A DNA stretch of 64,000 nucleotides from Excoecaria cochinchinensis (lineage: Eukaryota > Streptophyta > Magnoliopsida > Malpighiales > Euphorbiaceae): NCBI GenBank assembly GCA_947683425.1, contig CANTUQ010000018.1, forward strand, positions 888,501 through 952,500, in the 5' to 3' direction. The notes under the pieces were generated by a model. That model was not told the origin of the DNA. It was given only the letters and a program-made list of their open reading frames with translations, and searched no databases. The stretch's first letter is position 1. Each line of letters starts with the position of its first letter. Shown here piece after piece: positions 14,518-26,871 of the stretch. The position numbers and the translations under genes were made by a program.

Positions 14518-15253
14518 CATTTAGCCTGAAGGCGGGGATTGCCACTAGAGGGAAAATATTTATGGAAAACCCATCGTCAACCACCACGCAAGCAGTGTGC
14601 TTGCTATTGATCTGTGCCTTTATGTACAATGGGAAGTTGTGATTACTGCCTTCAGCCGGTAGATCAGCATCAGAGTTTACTAAGTTCTCCCCATAACTCC
14701 TTTTCACTATATCAAGCAACTCAGAGGGTGAGATAGTAGTGGCTACTATGGACTCACACAGGGCTTCAACCAACTTCTGCTTGTGTGATGACAACTTTCT
14801 CAGTAGGTCCCAAATTGATATTTGAGCCGGCATCTTTTTCAGTTGCCTAAAAATTTTGTTCTCCTTAGGCTTCTTTTCTACAGGTGCAGGCACCGCGTCC
14901 TACTATTTTTCTACTTCCAAAATTACCCTTCCACTTCGAGTAATAGCTCCAACATTCTCCTTCTTCTCATCTTCTGAATCCCATGGATCAGTGAGCTCAT
15001 CTTCTCCTCCACTCTCACTAGTGGATTCCCAACAATCGATTGTGGCTACTGGCAATCCTTCTTCATTTATCTTTTGTTTGTGGCGGGTTAGTGCCACATG
15101 TTCATTCCAAAATAAGTCTTTTAACACATACCATTCAGGCAAACTAGGCTCAATCATAAAAACAAGCAGGGGATAGCATTATAACCAGACTTCTTCTTAT
15201 TTTCTCTTTGTTCGGGATCAGTGATCTGCTTATTGTTGATTAGATCCTTAGAA
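14518..15253 (-). pseudogene. Ty3/gypsy (Tat-like) gag C-terminus and protease, broken
   Basis: Minus-strand remnant of a retrotransposon polyprotein. From right to left it shows the gag C-terminal phrase DLINNKQITDPEQ (about 15200-15250), then an open stretch (14903-15157) containing the linker phrase AITRSGRV. After that comes a protease-like stretch (14513-14893) with VVDDGFSINIFPL, where related elements usually have a D-[NG]-G-S-S type active-site segment. Ordinary Tat/gypsy polyproteins continue into reverse transcriptase; here the sequence stops at the LTR boundary at 14517. Frameshifts and stops separate the open pieces, so no functional protein is expected. The family assignment rests on motif phrasing only. 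Confidence 0.7.
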
Positions 15254-16142
15254 CTATTTCAGTTTTCTCCAAAACAAAGCTGTGCATTCCAGTTTCCACC
15301 AAATCGCACGCACATGCTTTAGCTCTAGTCTTACGCATCTATTCAAGAACACAACTGTGTTTTTCAAAACACAGTTGTGCTTTTCTGCAGATTATAAAAA
15401 GGAATGCCGTTTCATCTTTTTTTCTAAAAAAAGAGTAGATTTACATAGAAAATAGCAAACTTTTAATTTTCTTCTCATCTTAAATACTATTCTTAGGCTA
15501 GATTTAATTTTAATTTCAATTTTGTTTTTGAATAATTTAGATTAATTTAGTTTAGACTTATATTTTGGGATTCAAGGAGATTTCAAGTGTGCATAAGAAG
15601 GAATTTCAAAATCTATTTTTTCTCTCATCAAGGGTGTATTTTAAACTTTAAATTTTTTTATATTTGATGATTATGTCCTTGATGTTAGAGTAGTTCTTCA
15701 TTTTTAGGAGTTCTTGAATCATATTTGTATTTTGGATATTTCTGGTTAATGAATATTTTCATGTTTTCTTCTATTTCTTTTAATCCTATTATCTGTGTTT
15801 ATGATGATTATTGGATTTGATTTTGATTTAATTCTGAACGATGATTAAAATTTAATCTGATGATTGTTGTTATTTGTATATGCTCTATTCTTTTAAGATC
15901 TGCATTTATTTATCTAACTAAGTCCAGAATGGTAGGTTGTGTTTATGTTTGTTGATTTTATTAGGTTCAGAATAGTGAGAAAAAGATGGGTTTGAAATAT
16001 ATAAGTTCGGAATGGTAGGTTGTCTTAGATTTAGGATTTGGTAACCCGTGCCTAAGCTAATTAATAGGATGAGTCTGGAATGGTAGGCATATTAATAAGA
16101 ATTACTGAGTTCAGAATGGCGGGCTTGGGTTTAGTTTGTGTG
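15254..16142 (+). mobile_element. LTR-like fragment with TATA box and palindrome, family unknown
   Basis: Non-coding sequence with an LTR promoter layout: a perfect 10-bp inverted repeat at 15350-15379, TATAAAAA at 15393-15400, then a long T-rich leader. A degenerate phrase (AGAATGGTAGG and variants) recurs about five times between 15925 and 16125. No LTR terminus was seen at the left. At the right it is interrupted by solo LTR A, and the Tat-like element R1 begins at the same point. No gene recognised. Confidence 0.5.
15350..15400 (+). promoter_or_regulatory. Inverted repeat next to a TATA box
   Basis: CACAACTGTG (15350-15359) and CACAGTTGTG (15370-15379) are perfect reverse complements around a 10-base spacer. 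TATAAAAA follows at 15393-15400. The close spacing suggests an LTR U3 promoter element or a binding site for a dimeric factor; the function is inferred. Confidence 0.55.
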
Positions 16143-16249
16143 TGTAACACCCTTATACCCGTAAATGATACGGATACAGGATGTCACTGCAAAGCACTCG
16201 ATAATTCTGTAGTTTTTTTTCAGCATTAACAATCAAAAACATGCACATA

Positions 16250-17317
16250 TACAAAAACTTAACAGTACACTAACATGCAATTCAAATACTCGTACCATAC
16301 GCCATTACTTCCATCAACTGCAATCGTATACATGCCATGCCACTTCTTCTATGTCCTTAACACTTCTTTTACTTTTCTTATATTAATCACACTAACTCTT
16401 TTGCGATACAAGGATACATCAATATTTCATACTTTATTCAAATCTTACATAGTTTACTTAATTTCATTTAACTGTACTTCGATTTAAATCTACTAATTAC
16501 TAATGCTAGAGAGTACCAATTACTAACTTATTTGGGCATTTATTATTTCTATCATTATCCATTTATTATATTTCTCTCGATTAACGCTATTACCATTATT
16601 AAATATATTTTTATCAATCTTTATTTTACACTAACAATTCTATATACATTTACATTATTATCGATTTTTTTTATTATTAATGCATTAACCACTTTCACTC
16701 CAATCAATTGTACGATTAATCTTTGCAGTGTTCATTATTCTCTTTCCTTTTATCATTACCTTACAAATTACATTACTATTTGTTACTATTATCTTTCTGT
16801 TTATCATTTCTCACTAATATTTACTTAAATGTTTTTACTACATTTTTATTTGACAACTACAAAATTAACTTTATTGGTCCTTTTAAATACCATTTGATAG
16901 TCATGCAATATAATTTAAATTCACTAAAGTCTTTCTAAAAATCTTACTATGAATAATTTATAGTTTAGTATTCTACATTTCGCATGATTACGAATTTATC
17001 CTTATATTTCACTTTATTAACATTATCATTATTATTATTATTCTCATTATTAGTTTTATTAATTTCTATTATCACTTCTTAACTTAGAAACATATAACCG
17101 ATTCCATGTTCTTATAATTTCACTTAGTAGTCCATTTCCTTATCAATTTACCTTTAAATCCTAACCTTAGCCTTATTATGGTCAATTACATTTAAATCCC
17201 TTCTTTTTTATTTTTTTACAAAAATGCCACTAATTTACCTTTCTACCCATCTTTGCCACTTAGTTACAATTACATCATTATCTTAAACTTAATTAAGTCA
17301 CACACACATTCATAGTC

Positions 17318-17364
<47 letters not shown>

Positions 17365-18600
17365 TTAAAAACCATTATACGTTTAATAATCATTCATACA
17401 ACAATAATCTATAATTCTTAATTATACATTCACTAATTACCAATTACATGTTTATTACCTATATCATTGAATAATTATACTTTAATCCCTTAATTTCCTC
17501 ATATTCACAAAACTGCTACTACTTAATTCCATTATTTCATTTATTTATTATTTGGCATACAATTTACCATTTAGTCCTTATCATAACATTCTAAATCAAA
17601 TTACACTTTAGTTCTCGTCTTATCCTTAAATTCCAATTTTACCTTTCCAATTCACTATAATTACAATTATGCCACTAATTAATCTTAATTTCACTTTTAA
17701 TTTGTGATTATTATTTCTATTAAATCATTAATCATATTTAGCCAATAATTTTATCAATTTAATTACTTAATCACTCATTAAATCATATTATTCACAATTT
17801 ACATTTTAATCCTTTAATTAAACTTACCATTTCTTTAATTACATTTAAGTCCTTAATCTTTTTCCTTAATTTTCAATTATGTCCACACCTTTTCCATTAC
17901 TTCCATCTATGTCCCCACTTTTACAATAATTCCATCTATGTCCCTTCTTTTCAACAATTACGTTCATATCCTTATTTTCCACTTAATTACCAGAATACCT
18001 TTAATTATACTTAATTTACAATTTTAACCTTATTTATTCTTATTTTCCACTTTTGCCCTGTTTAATTACTCTTATTTAGTAATTTACCCTTCTTTACACT
18101 TAAATTCCACTTTTAACCATATAAATTTACTAAATTACATTTAGGTCCCTAATTTGCCATTGTTACATTAAATTGCCATTTTAACCTTAAAATTTGCCCA
18201 AATTACCAAATTACCCTTATGTTTACACTTTTTACCTACTTAATGTAAATTTACCATTTTACCCCTAAACATTCCTTTTACTCTATTTTAGTCCCATTTT
18301 CACTCATTTTCATATATATTACTATTTTAATCAATTTTATCACATAATTACCATTGTGCCCCTAAATTTTGATTAAATTATAATATTGCCCTTAAAGTAC
18401 CTTTTTTTAAGTCAAATGTCATTTTCAATACTTATCTTATCTTATCTCTATCTTTATCACTATCATTATCATTATCATGTCTTTATTCTTATCCTTAATT
18501 ACATGTATAACCATCTAATCATTTATTTAATTGCTTTTTACACTTTTTCACTATATACCGCAATAAATTTCTTTTTAATCAGCTTATTTCAACTTCTGCC
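16250..18600. repeat. Degenerate G-poor array in LTR A
   Basis: On the plus strand this stretch has very few Gs and keeps repeating loose variants of AATTACCATTTTAACC and TTTAAGTCCCTTAATT. In other LTRs here (for example 55600-55760) similar wording covers only about 200 bp next to the LTR start. It appears to be an expanded, decayed version of that U3 wording. No genes. Confidence 0.5.
17319..17361. repeat. (AT)n microsatellite
   Basis: About 21 pure AT dinucleotides inside solo LTR A. Confidence 0.97.
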
Positions 18601-18673
18601 CCTAGTAACATCCAGTAGAAAATCTATTGATCGAATACGCGTGACGTAGATCCCACAGATCCACTAAACTATA

Positions 18674-18697
18674 GAATGATTCCCAAATGAATCATTC
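18674..18697. repeat. Perfect 9-bp inverted repeat in LTR A
   Basis: GAATGATTC (18674-18682) and GAATCATTC (18689-18697) are perfect reverse complements around CCAAAT. A run of short ACTG-rich repeats follows to about 18745. Confidence 0.9.
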
Positions 18698-20608
18698 AAC
18701 ACTGTACTGCACTACACTGAAATCACTGAACACTGAACTGAGATAGACCGTCATTGGCCTATCAATAGTGAGTCGCCATGACTTGCACCGCGGTGTGGAA
18801 TACCTATGGCTAGCCAATTATATCCTGAACTAGATTTTACTACTAGACCACAACTAAGAGCAATATATCATTAAAATTCCACTTAAATGTCACATTATGT
18901 TAACATGCACACTTTGGCCAAGTTATCATTTTCACTTATAATTTTACATACACACTCATTTATCATTATTTAATCATTTTATGCCATTACATGTGATTAA
19001 ACATCAAAATACATAATAGGAATCCATTATGTTCAATTCGGCCAAGTTATCACTTTTTCACTATGTTCATATTTAATTCATTTAATCATTTAAACATTCC
19101 ACTTACATGTTATACTCATCAAAAACATTAATTTCATGCCTTAATTCCTTAGGTATATGAATAAATCTTCCTTTATACAATTCGGCCAAAACACTAACTT
19201 CTCATTATGTTCACTTTAATTTCATTTAATCACTCAAACATTCCATTTACATGTTATACTCATTATAAATACCAATTACATGCCTTATTTTACAACATAT
19301 CTCATTATTTCCTTTACTAACCCATTCGGCCAAACCTATATCAATTCATTATACTTGTTTTTCATTCCTATAATTATTCCATCATACACTACATAAATTA
19401 TACACATTATAAACACCATTTATATGCCATAAATATCTAATATACCTTATGTTTTCCATAAGTTTCCATTCGGCCTAACTTACACTTTTCATACCATAAT
19501 GCTTTAATTTATTCTAAGCACATTGATACACTTATTTAAGCCCACTAATCATGATTTTCAAGTTAGATTTAATTTTACATGCATATTTCACATACTTTAA
19601 ACTAAAACATAACCTAAAATCATGTTATTTCAATTTAAAAAGAAGGATATTGTATCCACTAATTTTATTTCCTTGAACTCCACTCCTTAGGCTTCCTTTC
19701 CATAGCCTTTAACCCATGAAACAACTTCCTTCCTTTTGAGAACCTAAGGTGGCCGAATATTTACATCAAGATCTACTCAAAATTTTGCTTCATTTTTACA
19801 AAATAACTACATAAACATACTCTTCACATCTAAAAATAACCCTGGAAACCTTTAAATCAAATTATAGAATCCTAAATCACTGACCTCATTTTTGAGACAT
19901 AACCTTTGTTACTTGCTTTTTCCCACTTCTAACCCACCAAATGGACTCAAATCACCATCACCATGTTGTAGAGGAGTTAAAATTTGCTTAGGAGGCTAAG
20001 ATTTGAGGAGAGGTGAAGAGAATATGGAAGAAACATGGAGTATAAAAGAGAAAGAACCATTCAGCCTATATAAGGGAGGAGAGAGGCAGTTTCACTAGGG
20101 AATTCTCTAGAGAAATCTAGTCTTGAGGAGTATTTATAGGTGTGATTTGAACTGAAAAGTTCCAACCGATTTGGACTAAAATTTCAGTTTTTCGGTAATT
20201 TTCCACTATTTCAAAACATCTATGTGTTGCTCAACTTATTTTTAGTCCTAAATAATTCCATCATGCTTAAAATATATAAAATAGCCTCTCTGCAAAATTT
20301 TAGCTCAATCGGAGTCCATTTGGGGCCCAGTTCACCTAAACCAGCCCGATTCGATTCAATTTGGTTTAGCCGTAAAACACCATTCTAAAGCTGTCAAAAA
20401 TTTCTAAAAATTATTTTATGCCTTTACACTTCCCACACTTCACCCTTTAGAGCTCAATAACTATTTCTAAAAATTTAGCCAAACTTCGGTCAAACCCTAG
20501 TTCAATTGAACCGAACCAGAGGCCAACTTCAGAATGACTTTAGGAGGCCTATTTGACTCCTTATCACTTGCACTTTCTAATTGTCCAATAAAATATTTTT
20601 TACTACCG

Positions 20609-20671
20609 GCTTCCTGGAAGGTCACCCATCAGGGGCTTTCCTAGCCAAAGCATGTTTAACCTTTCTCTTCT
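20609..20671 (-). other. 5S rRNA-like segment inside LTR A
   Basis: Read on the minus strand, GGTTAAACATGCTTTGGC and TGATGGGTGACCTTCCAGG match the plant 5S rRNA internal promoter regions (box A around GTTAAGCGTGCT, box C around GATGGGTGACCTCC). The two blocks have nearly the same spacing: 30 bases here against 31 in the 5S gene. The 5' and 3' thirds of 5S are absent or unrecognisable. It lies about 105 bp inside the LTR start, once insertion B is removed. The recognition uses 5S sequence from memory. Confidence 0.6.
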
Positions 20672-20673
20672 AA

Positions 20674-23470
20674 TGTAACACCCCTATACCCCATGTAATG
20701 ATATCGGGGCACCACGCGGACACATACGGATACATATACATATACATACACGAGCAGAAGCGATAGCATTAAACACATCCATATAAGAATAATAAAATGA
20801 AATAATACTACACTAGGGCCCAACATGCATTTCATATTACAACCTGTTTTCATTTAGCTTTACATATACATTTACATGTGATTACCATACTCATTCCTGT
20901 ACATATACATTTACATAATGATATTACTCAAAACATCATAAACTCTATTTCTATCTTATACAAAAAGATGAAAAAAACTCCTAGTGGCCTTGACCTGCAG
21001 ATGCATCACTATTCCGAACCTGTACCTACACGGAAATAAACATCTATGCTAAGCGATAACACTTAGTGGGGATAAAACTAATGCAAAGGACTTCTTTACG
21101 AAGTCACATATAAATCACACATTTCATATAACAAAATCAAATAAACTCATGCATATAACTCTTATACGTGTATCGGTTGCATACTCAATTATCAAAAACT
21201 ATAAGCCCGCATGTATACAACATCTACTCTTTTACTTATTCATGTACACTACAACTCAAGCATATAACTTTCACACACTTGTACCGATCATTTATTCAAA
21301 TATACATTATCATGTGTGCACATTCATGTAAACATATACTTGTATATGAACTGTCACGTATTTAAAACATTACTCTCATATACTAAAACATTTATTCAAA
21401 GCAATACCTTTAAGCTCTTCATGTTTACTATACAATATTAACAAGCCTAAATTCCTTTCATGGTGGATACAGGTAACTCTGGATACTGTTTACAATATCC
21501 TACATATGGAGAATTAGCTCAAACTCTACTGAATACACAGGGTATTCAAAACTCTGGGCACAATTAAGGCCAACTCTAGCAGCTGCACTCTAACCCTTTA
21601 TAAGCATGCTTTTCTATCCACTATAACGGTAATCAGGCTCAATAAACCACTCACACACACTATATACAGATATCAATTCATCACGATAATTCAAATGCAT
21701 TTATCAAATTCAGAGGCATTTATCTCATGTACAATTTTTATAAATCGTGTACATTTAATAATACTAATCATGCAAGAGGTTTAAAAGATCATTTTAAACC
21801 AAACACGAACCAAATGGTGATATGCAAAACTCATCTAAACATATAACAACTCAAAACAGAAGCAATAGATCAAAATAGGACCAACAGAAAAGGAGAGGGC
21901 ATGAGCACGACTCATGCTCACTCCCTCATCTCACTGGAGCACATCTCATGCTCCCTCTTCTTCTCTCTCTGGTTGAGCATGACTCGTGCTCCTCCTTCCT
22001 TTTCTCTCCGAGATGGGCTACTCAACACGACTAGGACATCACTAAACTTTTGAAGAACGTGTTTCTGTCGCGATCGCGACAGAAGGCTCCTTCAAGAACC
22101 TTTACAAGACTGCTTCTTACCTCAAACTTGTATCGTTTAAACTGACCTCTAAACATCATTTTTAAGCAAAACATCCTCTTAACAATTGTTCCCTAGGATG
22201 GTAAATTTCAAATGGGCAAATTTCAGGTAATTTGGACATCTATATCAAAAGATATGAACTAAATAACCTATGCTGCTCTAGTAACCCAACTCAAACAGGG
22301 ATGCTATGGTTTTGGCTAATTTTCAGGGTCTTAGAGCAAGAGTTTGCTCAATGTCATTTATGTGACTTTTGTAGGAATAGAAGTGATGGTTCTAATGGCT
22401 CAACAACCACTCAATTTAGATGTCTAGAACTCTACTTACGATAAAAACACTTCACAGAGGTCAGATGCAAAATAAACAAAATTTGCCAAAACCAAACTTT
22501 ATTATCACAACAACATGGTAACCCATTTAACAACATCAACACACACTCAAATGATCAAGTTACATACTTATAAACATATATACACATATCATAAGCACTG
22601 CAAGCAATCAAATTGAACATCTAATAAATATACTCTAAAAGAGCAGTTGAGCTAATTAAAGCTCAACAAGCATCTCTCTATTCAAACATGTCTCTATTCA
22701 AACATATTTCATGTAAACACATGCAAGAATAATAAAATCACACTCGATCCCTACCTCTAGGAGCTTGATCACAGCTCTCTACTTGTTCCGATCTTCTCTT
22801 TGCCTTTGTCCAACTTCTTGTCCATAGCTTCCATGCATAAATCAACCCAAGGAACACTTAAACCAAACTCTTAACTTTAAATCAAAACATGAATATGGAG
22901 AGAAAAAGGAGGTCAGATCGGAAGACTAATTAAACTAACCTTGTCAAGGACCAGCTCTACCCTTCACAGCTCTCTCTTCAACTAACCCAAAAAGGCTCAC
23001 TCAAAGAGCAAAAGAGCAAAAGAAATGAAAAGGGAAAGAGCACGGTAGAAAACCAAGAGCAAAGAAAAAAAAGAAGAACAACTAGCCAAAGGTAAGATCA
23101 ACGTGGGAAAAGAAAAGGAAGAAAGTGAGCAAGTGGTCAATCCTCATCCAAACCATTAACTATACTCATAAATGCCACTTACCAAATTAATTACATGCAT
23201 ATCTCTTTACATAACATAAGCTTAACTCATGCCATGTGTCCAAACCCTACAATGCCAACCTCCTCTGCCGCCACGTGTCCGATACACATCAAATAATCCA
23301 ACTTAAGTAGGCTTCACGTGAAGCATTCTGTCGCGCCCGCGACACTATCGCGCTCGCGACAGAACCCACACACAAGCCACTTATTCAATTACACTCTTTT
23401 ATACACACAAACTCTTGAATTCCCGAACAAAGATTCCAAAATTCTACTAGGGCCAAATCGGGTTGTTATA
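20674..23470 (-). mobile_element. Solo LTR 'B' (2797 bp) nested in LTR A
   Basis: Starts TGTAACACCCC at 20674 and ends GGGTTGTTATA at 23470 (terminal CA decayed to TA). It is flanked by TCTAA (20669-20673) and TCTAC (23471-23475), an imperfect 5-bp duplication. It contains the conserved CTAAGCG..CACTTAG hairpin at 21049-21066 and CpG-rich dyads, including a perfect 22-bp palindrome at 22063-22084. No internal domain, so a solo LTR. Short ORFs inside are not credible genes. Confidence 0.8.
22063..22084. repeat. Perfect 22-bp CpG-rich palindrome
   Basis: TTCTGTCGCGA at 22063-22073 is followed at once by its exact reverse complement, TCGCGACAGAA, at 22074-22084. A second, spaced version with 10-bp perfect arms lies at 23326-23364 in the same LTR. 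Confidence 0.95.
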
Positions 23471-23576
23471 TCTACTGCCTTTTAAGACACATTCACTGAT
23501 ATTTTAACACGAAATTCACACTATAAACTCTACAGATTTCACTAATCACTTTTAACTGGTATTCGGGCTATTACAG

Positions 23577-25682
23577 TGTGACGTATGCCAAATCCGCATA
23601 GTTTCTCGAAGGCCCACTTTTAGGGTTTGAGAAGAGGGTTCACGTCTATTTTGGGTAACAAGAGGTGTTTTGGAGTTGCCACGCAATAGAACATGAGGAA
23701 AGAGTCATCTTGCCTCATTGAGTCTAAGATTATGCATATGCGTCCATTTTGGGCTATCAGGAAGGCATCTAAGATTACCTTCCAATGCTGCGCTGTAAGG
23801 GTCATCTAACTTTTTAAAGTCTAAGACTATGCATATGCGCCTATTTTATGCCATGAGAGTATCTTGAATTTACCTTTCAATAGAAAGTTGAAAGGGTCAT
23901 CTAACCTCATGAAGCCAAAGACTATGTAAATACGTCTATTGTGGGCTATCATTAGTGTATTTTGGAATTACCTTCCAATAGAACATTGAAAGGGTCATCT
24001 AACCTTATGAAGCCTAAGACTAGAGAGAGTTTGAAACTTCGCTCGTATTCATACCATGGTTAAAGTTATTAGTGAGTTTTCAGTTAAGCTTCCATTTCTT
24101 TTCTCATTCAATTCATGAAATCAGTTAAATCACAGACATCAATCATTTAGGCATAATTAGATAAAGCAAAATTAATAAAATACATTAATTTATAGTTAAA
24201 CCGAGGGTTTAAAAGCTAAATAATACATAAAGAAGCCAAAGAAAAATGAATTGGAAAGTTACGCCCATATTGTCCATTTTTGCTTTCCTTTTACCATCCT
24301 CTGCCAAAATAAGCTCACAAAACCCATCATAAAAACATGTTAAATGTTAATGGAAAATAAATTAAATATAAAATGCTAAAAAATGAACAAGTAACAAAAA
24401 TAAAGGAGCATTACTTGTATACAAAACACATGGCATGATGAGACAAAAGAAATACTAAAGAAAAAAAGGAACAAACCATAAAAAAGAGTTAGAGACGATC
24501 AAGAAAGATCGAGCGGCGGGCATCTGAAAGGTGACCGATGGGAGGAAGGAGGTTTTGGCTCCTCTCTTGCTTGAGCGATGGCCGTCGATGGGGGCTTTTT
24601 CTCATCGATAATCACCATAACACAAAAATAAGAGGGAAACTCCATAGATGCATGTTTAAAGCTCCAATTTCACATTCTTTACATATTTCTTAGCTCAAAG
24701 CCACCAAATAATATCAGAATTAGTTCACAAAGTAGGTTTATCAATAAAATAACACAAATTAACCAAATTCACATTTCATCAAAATATGCATATCATGTTC
24801 TTGAAGTCAAAGCCTGATAAGCCAATCGTAATCAAAAATGTTTGCCCTCAGAACTTGGATCTCTTGAAAGTGATGAAACCGTAAGTTCTTACCTTAAATA
24901 TCACACAATCAGATTAAGAAATCAAAGAGAAAAGTTACTTTCTCTAAGAATTTTAAAAATAATGAAAATTGGAGTAAACCAAGAAAAGAGAATTAATTTC
25001 TTTTCCTCCATTGAAACTCTTTGATCTTTGAAAAATGAATTTTGAAAGAAAACGTGAACAAAGAAAATTTGGATTCTAAGTAAATCATTTTTGCTCTCCC
25101 AAAACTTCCTCCCAAAAAAAAAAAACCCTTTTAGGTTGGGAATCACCTCAACTTACAGGCATCCCTGCCCTTGAAAAACTAGATTTCAAAATGATTTAAC
25201 GAGGAGAATTAGTAATTTCAAAATCAAACCCCTAAAATCCTTCAACAAATGAAGAAAATTAGATCTTGGATCTTTAAAATCAACATTCCAGATTTCTTGC
25301 AAAAGGAAATATGGGAATACGATACCAGATTATGACCGACATGCATTAGTCGTTCGATAGGCTATCCCTTTCAAGGCATGCTGAGATGAGCATCTTACAT
25401 GCGAGCGATTGCTATCACTCGCTTGAGTGACTAGCACTAGAGGCAACGATATGTGTCCCTAATGAAGGACAACCGTCGGTCACATAAAATTAAAGGTTTT
25501 GATAAAAATTCCTCATTTTTCAAATTAGTAATAAAACAAAAGGATTTTTAACTATAAATGAATCTAATATTGGTGAAATTCAAGGAGAAAACTCACAACT
25601 TCAGCTCTTCACCGGTGCAACAGGTATAAATATCCTCATTGGGCAACTCTAATCTTGACTGTCTTGGGACTCAGTGTCTACA
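23577..25682 (-). mobile_element. 3' LTR of Tat/Ogre-like element 'R1' (2106 bp)
   Basis: Plus-strand ends are TGTGACG at 23577 and GTGTCTACA at 25682. On the minus strand the LTR begins TGTAGACACTGAG. The right flank reads, on the minus strand, ...CCAAAATTTGGGGCAAC just before the LTR start, the polypurine-like context of a 3' LTR. The first four bases coincide with the target duplication of solo LTR A. The LTR shares wording with alpha and beta ('GGAGTTGCCACGCAATA', 'GCCTAAGAC') but is diverged. A dyad GCGAG...CTCGC lies near 25400. Confidence 0.75.
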
Positions 25683-26871
25683 GTTGCCCCAAATTTTGGG
25701 AAGGCTAGTGCACTGGTGCCTTAGTGAGCCAAAATTCAAATAAGAGGGAAGAAATGAGTACTTGAGGTAGTTCTTACCTTTGGATGCTAGCTTGTTGGCA
25801 TATTGATAGGGTAATGTGATTGACGCATGTCGAATAGGTATGAAAATCACAGTTATTTGGATTATGACTGACGCACATTTAATTGTCATGAAAGTCACGA
25901 TCATTGTGATCAGTGCACATTAAATCGATATGAAGACCACTATTAAAAGTTGGAGCTATAATTAACGCACATTTAATCGGCATGAAAATCACGGTTGTTG
26001 GATATTAGATGTGATTATCGCCAGCTTGTCGGTATGAAGAATCACAGTTGTTTGGATGGTGACTAATGCACATTTAATCAGCATGAAAATCACGATCAGT
26101 GTGATCAGCGCACATTTGATCGATATGAAGACCACTTTTAAAAATTGGGGCCGCGATTAATGCACATTTAACCGGCATGAAAATCACACTTATTGGATGT
26201 TAGATGTGATTATCTCTAGCTTGTCGACATGAAGAATCATAGTTGTTTGGATGGTGACTAACACATGTTTAATTGGCATGAAAGTCACAATCAGTATGAT
26301 CAGCGCACATTTGATCGGCATAAAGACCACTTTGAAAATTGGGCCACGATTAACACAAATTTAATCGGCATAAAAATCGCGTCTGTTGGATGTTAAATGT
26401 GATTATCGCCAGCTTGTCGGCATGAAGAGCCATAGTTGATCGGGTGTGATTATTGCCAACTTGTCTGCGTAAAGAACCATAGTTGATGGGGTGTGATTAT
26501 CACCAACTTGTCAGCATGAAGAACCATAGTTGATTAGGTGTGATTATCGCTAGCTTGTCGGTATGAAGAACCACAGTTGATTAGGTGTGATTATCGCTAG
26601 CTTGTCGGCATGAAGAGCACAATTGATGTGATCAACGTACATTTGATCGGCATGAAGACCACGACTGGAAATTGTGAGCTTATTGAAGAGATTACATTCT
26701 TGTCAAGTATTGGATTCCTTATCAATGTAAAGATTTTTGTTAATTTGCTGCCTCAAAGCATGAATTCATTGTAAATTTTATCATATTTGATATCTTGTTA
26801 TTTGTGTCAGATTCTTTACTTTTTTATGGTTATTTAATTTATCTTTTACTTACCTTTTATTATTTTTCTAT
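25683..26871 (-). mobile_element. 3' region of R1 with tandem repeats
   Basis: This is the internal sequence between R1's missing pol and its 3' LTR, non-coding and mostly tandem repeats. Tandem repeats in the 3' region are known for the Tat lineage. It is interrupted at 26871 by insertion of element alpha, and probably resumes at 60963. Confidence 0.65.
25815..26660. repeat. Higher-order tandem repeat, about 195 bp built from 40-54-bp monomers
   Basis: The phrase GGATRTTAGATGTGATTAT starts at about 26000, 26195 and, with a further change, 26388, giving a period of 193-195 bp. Each period contains about four related monomers, all of the type 'GTGATTAtcGCcagcTTGtCGGCATGAAgAtCA'. From about 26398 one 47-bp monomer is repeated alone about five times. 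Confidence 0.85.

Larger units (their letters stand above)
16143..23575 (-). mobile_element. Solo LTR 'A' (about 4.6 kb), split by solo LTR B
   Basis: Left end TGTAACACCC at 16143 and right end GCTATTACA at 23575, flanked by a perfect 5-bp duplication GTGTG (16138-16142 and 23576-23580). The element consists of 16143-20673 plus 23471-23575, with LTR B in between. It has no internal region, PBS or PPT, so it is a solo LTR. It was placed exactly at the outer edge of the R1 LTR. Notable contents are a G-poor AT-rich stretch (about 16250-18600), an (AT)n tract, a perfect 9-bp inverted repeat at 18674-18697 and a 5S rRNA-like segment at 20609-20671. Confidence 0.85.

Noticed and set aside
20609..20671. 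A functional 5S rRNA gene
   Set aside because: Only the middle third is similar; the 5' and 3' thirds and a terminator are missing, and it lies inside an LTR.
16143..23575. A and B as the two LTRs of one full element sharing the GTGTG duplication
   Set aside because: A and B differ in sequence, there is no PBS, PPT or internal domain between them, and B has its own near-perfect target duplication inside A.
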